5,199 bases of DNA. It comes from Balneolia bacterium (GTDB taxonomy: Bacteria > Bacteroidota > Rhodothermia > Balneolales > Cyclonatronaceae). This document shows positions 1 to 4,136 of this stretch, piece after piece (position 1 is the stretch's first letter; every line of letters starts with the position of its first letter). Where the stretch lies: positions 1 through 5,199 of the forward strand of contig PXDL01000048.1 of the NCBI GenBank assembly GCA_003566395.1, written 5' to 3'. The notes below the pieces were generated by a model. It was given only the letters and a program-made list of their open reading frames with translations, had not been told where the DNA came from and ran no database searches. A program made the translations under genes and the position numbers.

Positions 1-116
1 CCAATTTTGATATGATGATGTATCCCTCCGAACGCCACGCCTACACCATGCCCGAATCCTGGCATGATCAATATCTGCGGATTTTCAACTTCTTTGAGAA
101 GCACCTTAAGAATTGA
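1..116 (+). CDS. S9-family serine peptidase (prolyl oligopeptidase / DPP IV-like), C-terminal end only
   Basis: Only the last 37 codons and the TGA stop (114-116) are in the window; the reading frame starts at base 3 and the gene begins upstream. The visible tail contains YPSERHAY, then PESWHDQYLRIFNFFEKHL. In S9 peptidases with an alpha/beta-hydrolase fold, the catalytic His sits in a tyrosine-proline-x-x-x-His segment close to the C-terminus, followed by a helix ending in FFxxHL, and this tail matches that pattern. The Ser and Asp of the triad would lie upstream and cannot be checked. Such enzymes cleave peptides after proline or similar residues, and in Gram-negative Bacteroidota relatives they are usually exported. 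No clear hairpin with a T-run follows the stop directly; the nearest candidate is at 393-446. The family call is fairly secure from the tail; the subfamily is not. Confidence 0.75.
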   Translation, partial: NFDMMMYPSERHAYTMPESWHDQYLRIFNFFEKHLKN

Positions 117-136
117 TCGTACTGCGCTTCGTATAG

Positions 137-304
137 ATTCAGGATTACCCGGCATCTTCTGAGATTTGTTGTAAAGCCGCAACTTTGAAAGAGGCTATCA
201 AAGAAGTTTATACCGGTAATCCGGATCAACTTTCCCTTGATCTTGATTTGAACGGCAGCAACGGTTTTGCTCTGCTCAACAAGACTAAAACCAAAACTCT
301 CTAA
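137..304 (+). pseudogene. 55-codon open stretch without a good start, possible gene remnant
   Basis: An open frame runs from just after a TAG (134-136) to a TAA (302-304) and has no ATG, so any start would have to be a TTG near 184 or a lost upstream start. The second half reads like ordinary soluble protein (LKEAIKEVYTGNPDQ, then LSLDLDLNGSNGFALLNK), with amphipathic and polar residues rather than the random look of a shadow frame. I do not recognise the family. It could be the 3' scrap of a gene whose 5' part was deleted next to the peptidase, or chance. Confidence 0.25.
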
Positions 305-392
305 ATTTTAAACACTTTTGATGAAAAGTTTGCTCGTGATGTTTGGGAAAAAAACCTTTTCTACTTGTTGATATATCGACTGTAGGTTCCCA

Positions 393-446
393 TCCCGTCA
401 TAATCGGTGGGTACATTCACTTTGGTTTATCGGGACTCTTTTTTTT
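393..446 (+). terminator. Candidate intrinsic terminator with large loop
   Basis: TCCCG (393-397) pairs with CGGGA (431-435), and after a two-base bulge ATAA (400-403) pairs with TTAT (427-430). The loop of about 23 bases contains a small GTG/CAC pairing. Eight T residues (439-446) follow three bases after the stem. This is a plausible rho-independent terminator for rightward transcription from the peptidase side. The bulge and the large loop make it weak, and the T-run also lies inside the - strand membrane-helix frame. Confidence 0.35.
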
Positions 447-588
447 CACTACGCAGTGATACATAGTACAGTATGCCGGGTACGGTTACTGTTACAATTA
501 ATACTATCATTATAATTATAAGGGTAAGCAAAACTGTGCAGACTATGTGGTTTCGGAATGGTATTGTCTCTGCCAAACAGTGCCAATT
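427..588 (-). pseudogene. Open frame encoding one membrane helix; possible remnant of the kinase gene
   Basis: Read leftward, the frame is open from a TGA (589-591) to a TAA (427-429). It encodes a run of about 22 strongly hydrophobic residues (core VCTVLLTLIIIMIVLIVTVT), preceded by FRNH and followed by YYVSLRSEKKESR. This is a textbook single-pass helix with a charged tail. There is no ATG before the helix; a TTG (574-576) is the only upstream candidate and has no visible ribosome site. Ser/Thr kinases paired with Sig-70_X6 sigma factors usually carry one such helix after the kinase domain, with a charged stretch behind it. The position downstream of the kinase-type N-terminal segment (666-914) therefore suggests that this is what remains after the catalytic domain was deleted. 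It could also be an unrelated small membrane protein or chance. An eight-A run (439-446 read leftward) near its end is a possible frameshift site. Confidence 0.35.
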
Positions 589-665
589 TCAATAACAGCA
601 CAGGTTAGGAGTATGTTTCCATAACAGGAACAATAATCCCCGACGTTCACTTTTCTTCCCTCAAT

Positions 666-914
666 TTAATCGGATACCGTTTTTATGAGGCTGTCTGTAT
701 ACCATGCTTTTATGACTGACAGCCCGCTTCTAATTGCGTTTTGTGTCATAAAATCTTCGGAGTGCTCTATGGCAGACAGCATGTTAAGCACGTCTCTGCG
801 AAGCTCATAATCACCATTTGTTAAAGCTTCGGCTATGCGGCGTCTGTTCTTTTCCGGATTGTCCAACACCTGATCCAGTATATATTCTACGTCCTTCCAA
901 TTTGTCTCAGTCAT
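666..914 (-). CDS. 82-residue protein resembling the N-terminal lead-in of ECF-linked Ser/Thr kinases, kinase domain absent
   Basis: The start chosen is ATG at 912-914, giving MTETNWKDVEYILDQVL. The frame is open further to a TTG at 963-965, but those 17 residues (SAYNKRGGFNKY and so on) do not look like the family N-terminus. The pattern W-x-x-V-x-x-I/L-D-x-x-L (about residues 6-17), then E-K-N-R-R-R, then GDYELRRDVLNML and a short acidic helix, resembles the 80-100 residue segment that precedes the catalytic domain in bacterial Ser/Thr kinases encoded next to Sig-70_X6 sigma factors. In those proteins a Gly-rich ATP loop and the HRD/DFG motifs follow; here the frame ends at TAA after KTVSD and none of these appear. 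It sits 57 bases downstream of the sigma stop, so it is probably co-transcribed. It is either the truncated remnant of such a kinase or a stand-alone small partner of the sigma factor. The resemblance was judged by eye. Confidence 0.6.
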   Translation of the reverse strand: MTETNWKDVEYILDQVLDNPEKNRRRIAEALTNGDYELRRDVLNMLSAIEHSEDFMTQNAIRSGLSVIKAWYTDSLIKTVSD

Positions 915-971
915 AATGTATTTGTTAAATCCACCCCGCTTGTTGTATGCGGATTTAACAGACAAAACGAC

Positions 972-1553
972 TCATTCCTTATTATTTTCTTTGATGAATT
1001 TATAGAGCCAGCCTCTGGCTTTTGACCAATCGCGGTGAACCGTGCTTCGTGAGCTTTCCATCATCTCCGCGATTTCTTCGATAGGCAGCCCCGCAAAAAA
1101 TCGCAGATCCACCACTTCGGCAAGGCGCGGATCCAGTTCTCTGAGCTTTTCAAGACCCTCGCTAATTTCTATTAATTCACCGGCCTGCTCCACGCTTTTC
1201 ATGCGGTCTTCATCGAGGGTGTGATGTGATACATCTCCTCCCCGTTTTTTGGCCATTTTGCGGCGTGCATAATCTATGAGCACCTGACGCATAGCCCGTG
1301 CCGATATCCCGAAAAAGTGCCGGCGGTCCTGCCATTCTATGTCCGACTGATCAATCAGCTTAATAAATGATTCATGGACTAAATCGGTCTTTTCGAAGGT
1401 ATGCATGCCGCCTTCCCGGCTTAGTTCGCGCACAGCAATATTACGTAAGTGATCATATACAAGGGCGTAAAGCTTTTCATACGCATCTTTGTCACCCTTT
1501 TTTATACTAATCAGCTGCCGGGTTATTTCACCCTTATCCTGGACTTCGTTCAT
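972..1553 (-). CDS. ECF RNA polymerase sigma factor, Sig-70_X6 / TIGR02999 type
   Basis: This 193-residue protein directs RNA polymerase to a special promoter set. ATG at 1551-1553 was chosen; a TTG four codons earlier is also open. Neither has a clear ribosome site. Region sigma2 covers roughly residues 15-105, with TDLVHESFIKL followed by DRRHFFGISARAMRQVLIDYARR, the latter a hallmark of this sigma subfamily, and a basic tail KMAKKRGGD. After an acidic linker, sigma4 covers about 135-187: LDPRLAEVVDLRFFAGLP, then a helix-turn-helix EEIAEMMESSRSTVHRDWSKAR, then W-L-Y at the end. Length matches the family (about 190). Many members are followed by a membrane Ser/Thr kinase instead of a classical anti-sigma factor; here only a short kinase-type N-terminus follows (666-914), so the normal control partner may be lost. 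The gap to the upstream MFS gene is 163 bases, enough for its own promoter. Its targets cannot be told from the window. Confidence 0.92.
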   Translation of the reverse strand: MNEVQDKGEITRQLISIKKGDKDAYEKLYALVYDHLRNIAVRELSREGGMHTFEKTDLVHESFIKLIDQSDIEWQDRRHFFGISARAMRQVLIDYARRKMAKKRGGDVSHHTLDEDRMKSVEQAGELIEISEGLEKLRELDPRLAEVVDLRFFAGLPIEEIAEMMESSRSTVHRDWSKARGWLYKFIKENNKE

Positions 1554-1716
1554 TACCAAAACCAAAGCTTATTTGTTGTGAGACCTATTCCACACACATC
1601 CTGTCCGTATCAATATACTGTTTCCGGAGATATTAATGAACTTTCATGTATTGAAAAGACTGTAAGAAACTGCTGCTCAATACAGATTTCTTTCTTTTAC
1701 CCATGTCTTCATCACC
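1554..1716. other. Gap between the MFS stop and the sigma-factor start
   Basis: The 163-base AT-rich spacer on the leftward strand probably carries the sigma-factor promoter. A near -7 element (AAGCTTTG, 1562-1569 read leftward) lies nine bases before the ATG, but no -33 TTTG is seen at the right distance, so no promoter is called. No clean hairpin plus T-run marks the end of the MFS transcript, so read-through from MFS to sigma is possible. Confidence 0.3.
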
Positions 1717-2961
1717 CTAACCAGAACTGTTTTCCCTTTGCAGGGCCGGCAGTATTCTGAGAGATAATAACGAAGCCGTCACTAATACCACCAGCGTTCC
1801 GGTGATAATCTCCGAGAAGCTTATTCCGGCGTCCAGAAGATTTCCGAATACGACCGGAGCCGTTGCTGTTGAAAACACCATCATCGCCACGAGCGTTGAG
1901 CGTATAGCTCCCAGATGCTCCACACCGTAGAGTTCGGCAAATACCGCCGTTTTAGTATTGGCCGAAACGCCTTCAGTCATGCCGAGCAAAATCATGTAGC
2001 CCATAGCAAAGCCGGGATGCATCCCAAACAACAGCACCACAAAACCCAGCATCATCGGGAGAAGCATGAAGGGGTACACCCTCCGGGCCGAGATTTTATC
2101 AATAACTGGTCCACCGGCCAGTGAGAAAATGGTTTTTGATATTGCGAAACCTACAAAACAGCTTGCCAGCCACTCAACCGACCAGCCTTTATATTCTGCC
2201 AGCGGAACCTGATACAGAAAAAAACCAGTCATAATAACAGGAGACGCCAGTCCGGCCGGTATGATGAAATAAAACCGCGGATCCCGGAGCATCTCCCTGC
2301 GGGTACTTGAAGGGACGGTAGTGCTGCTTTCCTTTTTATCGCCATCCTTATTTTCGCTTAATCCTGATACCGGGCCGGGATTTTCTTTTCCACGAAGCAA
2401 AACCGGTATGAGCAGCAGCCCGGCCGCCAGCACAAATACAGAAATGGCCGCCCAGCTCATCCGCCACCCTGCAAATCCGATCAACAGCGCCACGCTTATG
2501 GGAAGAACGGCTTCACCCAGGGGATGCCCGAGAAATGCAATGCTCAGCGCCTTGCCCCTTACCTTATCGAAGTAGCGCGCCATTGTGGTCTGTGAAATGT
2601 GGGACATCAGAGCCTGACCCGTATGGCGGACTCCCAGCATACCGATGAAAAGCACCACAAGTCCGTGTGAAACGGAGATAAGGAATCCGCTGATTGTCAT
2701 GATGACCACAACAAACAGGGCAAATCGCTTCAGGCTCACTCTGTCGATCAAAGCGCCCGACCAGGGGAGTATAAGCGCCGACAGCAGCGTTACACCTGAA
2801 TAAAACGTACCGAAGGTGCCCGAGGTAAGAGCGAACGACTCCTGAAATCCCGGCAGAAACAGAGAAAACAAAAATGTTTGTCCGAAGCCCGAGAAGAACG
2901 TTAGCAACAGGCCGAAGAGCAACAGCCCTGCGTTTTTCTTAAAAAGTTCAAGCATACTCAT
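1717..2961 (-). CDS. Major facilitator superfamily (MFS) transporter, substrate unknown
   Basis: This 414-residue protein has the size and hydrophobic pattern of a 12-helix inner-membrane carrier. Helix 1 is about residues 10-33, and a hydrophilic central loop (about 190-228, Lys/Asp/Ser/Thr-rich) splits it into two six-helix halves. The MFS motif A is clear between helices 2 and 3 (SGALIDRVSLKRF, about 68-80), with a weaker copy in the second half (GGPVIDKISARR, about 283-294). The N-terminal FSGFGQTFLFSLFLPGF is typical of a widespread uncharacterised MFS_1 group whose members begin with an FGQTF segment. It does not look like ArsJ or ArsB. ATG at 2959-2961 was chosen; an ATG two codons later is equally possible, and neither has a ribosome site. 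The gene diverges from arsR across 183 bases, which makes a role in metalloid handling thinkable, but the ArsR-type inverted repeat lies over 160 bases away, next to arsR. Proton-coupled transport of a small molecule is the family default. Confidence 0.88.
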   Translation of the reverse strand: MSMLELFKKNAGLLLFGLLLTFFSGFGQTFLFSLFLPGFQESFALTSGTFGTFYSGVTLLSALILPWSGALIDRVSLKRFALFVVVIMTISGFLISVSHGLVVLFIGMLGVRHTGQALMSHISQTTMARYFDKVRGKALSIAFLGHPLGEAVLPISVALLIGFAGWRMSWAAISVFVLAAGLLLIPVLLRGKENPGPVSGLSENKDGDKKESSTTVPSSTRREMLRDPRFYFIIPAGLASPVIMTGFFLYQVPLAEYKGWSVEWLASCFVGFAISKTIFSLAGGPVIDKISARRVYPFMLLPMMLGFVVLLFGMHPGFAMGYMILLGMTEGVSANTKTAVFAELYGVEHLGAIRSTLVAMMVFSTATAPVVFGNLLDAGISFSEIITGTLVVLVTASLLSLRILPALQRENSSG

Positions 2962-3105
2962 AGCGCCCGAAGATACGCAAGGAGCGGGTAAATGTGTTCC
3001 TGTTGAGTAGATTTTCGTTTTTTTGTTGAGTCGCTAAATGATCAGGAAGTTTTGCCGGTGGTATAGATGCGGTATGACGTGAGAGCGTTCTTCTTTTTTT
3101 GTTTG

Positions 3106-3136
3106 TTTGTGTTGATGCAGATTCATCGTATATTTA
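3106..3136 (+). promoter_or_regulatory. Bacteroidota-type promoter for arsR
   Basis: TTTG (3106-3109), a 19-base spacer, then TATATTTA (3129-3136) fit the Bacteroidota sigma pattern TTTG - 19 to 21 bases - TAnnTTTG with one mismatch in the last base. The -7 element lies inside the inverted repeat at 3125-3140, so a bound repressor would block polymerase. Transcription would begin at about 3141-3144, immediately before the arsR ATG, implying a very short or absent leader. Confidence 0.5.
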
Positions 3137-3140
3137 CGAT
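3125..3140. promoter_or_regulatory. Probable ArsR operator 1 (before arsR)
   Basis: A perfect inverted repeat, ATCGTA-TATT-TACGAT, with six-base arms and a four-base spacer, ends four bases before the arsR start. The size and symmetry suit a dimeric ArsR/SmtB winged-helix repressor, and the site overlaps the -7 element. A second copy with identical arms lies before arsD (3490-3505), which is strong internal support that both are read by the same protein, most likely the adjacent ArsR. Confidence 0.75.
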
Positions 3141-3144
3141 TGAT

Positions 3145-3462
3145 ATGATAAATACCGTTTCCATACACGAACCTAAAGTACAGCGGGCGGCAAAAATCGC
3201 CCGGGCTCTGGCGCATCCTGCGCGGATTTCTATCCTGCGTATTCTTGCCGGCCGGTCAACCTGCTTTTGCGGCGACCTCACCGATCTTTTACCTCTGGCA
3301 CAGTCCACTATTTCGCAACATCTTAAGGTACTTTCCACAGCCGGATTAATCTCGGCAACCGCCGAGGGCGTCCGGAATTGTTACTGTCTCCGGCCGGAAG
3401 GTGTCCGTGAATTGAAGGGCATCCTGAACGAACTCACCGACGAGCTGGTCGCCACCTGTTGA
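3145..3462 (+). CDS. arsR: ArsR-family metalloid-responsive transcriptional repressor
   Basis: This 105-residue winged-helix repressor would bind the ATCGTA-N4-TACGAT sites and let go when As(III) or Sb(III) binds. ATG at 3145 was chosen because the longer open frame from 3067 would place the promoter and operator inside the gene and add a Phe/Leu-rich tail unlike the family. The fold begins with KIARALAHPARISILRIL (about 17-34), followed by the metal-type motif STCFCGDL (Cys40, Cys42) and then the recognition helix in LAQSTISQHLKVLSTAGLI (about 51-69). A wing follows, ending in NCYCL (Cys79, Cys81). The last residue is also Cys (105). The Cys-x-Cys-Gly-Asp form replaces the CVCDLC of the E. 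coli-type protein and is common in Bacteroidota ArsR. As ArsR family members differ in metal, arsenic is inferred from the arsD and arsA neighbours. The stop overlaps a possible attenuating hairpin (3451-3479). Confidence 0.92.
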   Translation: MINTVSIHEPKVQRAAKIARALAHPARISILRILAGRSTCFCGDLTDLLPLAQSTISQHLKVLSTAGLISATAEGVRNCYCLRPEGVRELKGILNELTDELVATC

Positions 3463-3479
3463 GGAGCGGCTATTTTTTT
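3451..3479 (+). terminator. Weak intrinsic terminator or attenuator at the arsR stop
   Basis: GCC (3451-3453) pairs with GGC (3468-3470), and CCT (3455-3457) pairs with AGG (3462-3464), around a GTTG loop with a small internal bulge. TATTTTTTT follows directly (3471-3479). The stem is only six pairs, so termination would be partial. It overlaps the arsR stop codon, so ribosomes finishing arsR would interfere with it. It could lower transcription from the arsR promoter into arsD, which has its own operator just downstream. Confidence 0.35.
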
Positions 3480-3489
3480 GCCCATTTCC

Positions 3490-3505
3490 ATCGTAATTTT
3501 ACGAT
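3490..3505. promoter_or_regulatory. Probable ArsR operator 2 with -7 element, before arsD
   Basis: ATCGTA-ATTT-TACGAT is a perfect inverted repeat with arms identical to operator 1; only the four-base spacer differs. It contains TAATTTTA (3494-3501), matching TAnnTTTG except at the last base, so a promoter for arsDA probably starts here. The matching -33 position falls in the T-run at 3472-3476 and has no clear TTTG. The site ends 33 bases before the arsD ATG. Confidence 0.7.
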
Positions 3506-3538
3506 AAAATAACTGAACTAAATCCACCATTGTTAATC

Positions 3539-4096
3539 ATGCTCAAACAAATTGATATTTTTGACCCCGCCATGTGTTGCAGCACCGGCGTATGCGGAAC
3601 TGAAGTTGACCAAGATCTGGCCGATTTTGCGAATACCATCAAATGGCTGAAGTCTATGGGCGTAAGCGTAGTGCGCCACAACCTGGGTCAGGAACCGGAA
3701 GCGTTCAAGAGCCATCCGGGTGTACTTTCCAAACTTAAGTCCGAAGGATCGGAAGCCCTGCCGATTATAGTAGCTGATAACGACATCGTATCAGAGCGAG
3801 CCTACCCCTCAAGGCAGCAAATGGCGGCCTGGGCCGGATTACCGGCGAACGGTGCATCGCCTCAATCTGATCTTTTGTCCGAACTCCGCAAATCTGTAAT
3901 TCAGGGTGATGCCGATGCCATGGCCCGCATTTTCACCGAAGCTTCGGAAAGCGGACTTGAATTACATAAGGTTGTGCAGATGATTCAGGACGGCATCAAT
4001 ACCCGGCAGGAAACCACGCAGTCTATTGCCCAAAAAGCCAATGAGTTATTGGGTGCCGGCGGTGATGGTTGTACTCCCGGCGGCGGATGCTGTTAA
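3539..4096 (+). CDS. arsD: ArsD arsenical metallochaperone with an unusual helical extension
   Basis: ArsD is a cytosolic chaperone that takes As(III)/Sb(III) and passes it to ArsA, raising the ATPase's affinity for metalloid. ATG at 3539 was chosen, giving MLKQIDIFDPAMCCSTGVCG; a TTG three codons earlier is also open. The essential metal site Cys13-Cys14 and Cys19 corresponds to Cys12, Cys13 and Cys18 of the E. coli plasmid protein. The thioredoxin-like ArsD core follows to about residue 105 (VVRHNLGQEPEAFKSHPGV, LPIIVADNDIV, YPSRQQMAAWAG). The family is usually about 120 residues; this one is 185. The added part (about 110-172, from LLSELRKSVIQGDADAMARI to AQKANELL) is polar and helical, and comes before a C-terminal CTPGGGCC (Cys178, Cys184, Cys185) that resembles the cysteine pairs at the end of E. 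coli ArsD. The extension lies between core and tail, so the tail is kept. It is followed by arsA after 40 bases and is probably co-transcribed from the operator 2 promoter. Confidence 0.93.
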   Translation: MLKQIDIFDPAMCCSTGVCGTEVDQDLADFANTIKWLKSMGVSVVRHNLGQEPEAFKSHPGVLSKLKSEGSEALPIIVADNDIVSERAYPSRQQMAAWAGLPANGASPQSDLLSELRKSVIQGDADAMARIFTEASESGLELHKVVQMIQDGINTRQETTQSIAQKANELLGAGGDGCTPGGGCC

Positions 4097-4136
4097 CAGC
4101 ACGCAGCTATTCTAAACCTTATATCACCGCACTTAT

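Larger units (their letters stand above)
117..665. other. 549-base stretch without an intact gene
   Basis: This stretch lies between the rightward peptidase and the leftward sigma-factor cluster, so the two genes converge here. It is visibly more AT-rich than the flanking genes, especially 440-540. It holds the start-less 55-codon frame (137-304), a candidate terminator (393-446) and a - strand frame encoding a membrane helix (427-588). No tRNA-like cloverleaf, CRISPR array or insertion-sequence end was seen. The mixture of short broken frames suggests decayed coding DNA rather than a designed regulatory region. Confidence 0.5.

Noticed and set aside
321..371. Short ATG frame MKSLLVMFGKKTFSTC on the plus strand.
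   Set aside because: Only 16 codons, no ribosome site and no context to support it.
545..650. Leftward GTG-started 35-codon frame just after the 82-residue protein, with GAGGGA seven bases upstream.
   Set aside because: The ribosome-site likeness is attractive, but the peptide has no recognisable pattern and runs through the broken-frame zone; chance is likelier.
1562..1569. Leftward AAGCTTTG as a possible -7 element for the sigma factor.
   Set aside because: It needs A in place of the conserved T and has no TTTG at 19-21 bases upstream.
1449..1760. Rightward 103-codon frame over the sigma/MFS junction.
   Set aside because: It overlaps well-supported genes on the other strand and its composition has no family features.
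3001..3031. Direct repeat TGTTGAGT at 3001-3008 and 3024-3031 between the MFS gene and arsR.
   Set aside because: Only eight bases, not symmetric and not repeated near any other promoter; it could be chance in a T-rich spacer.
3067..3144. Longer arsR start at 3067, adding 26 residues with a Phe run.
   Set aside because: It would put the promoter-like element and the operator inside the coding region and gives an N-terminus unlike ArsR proteins.
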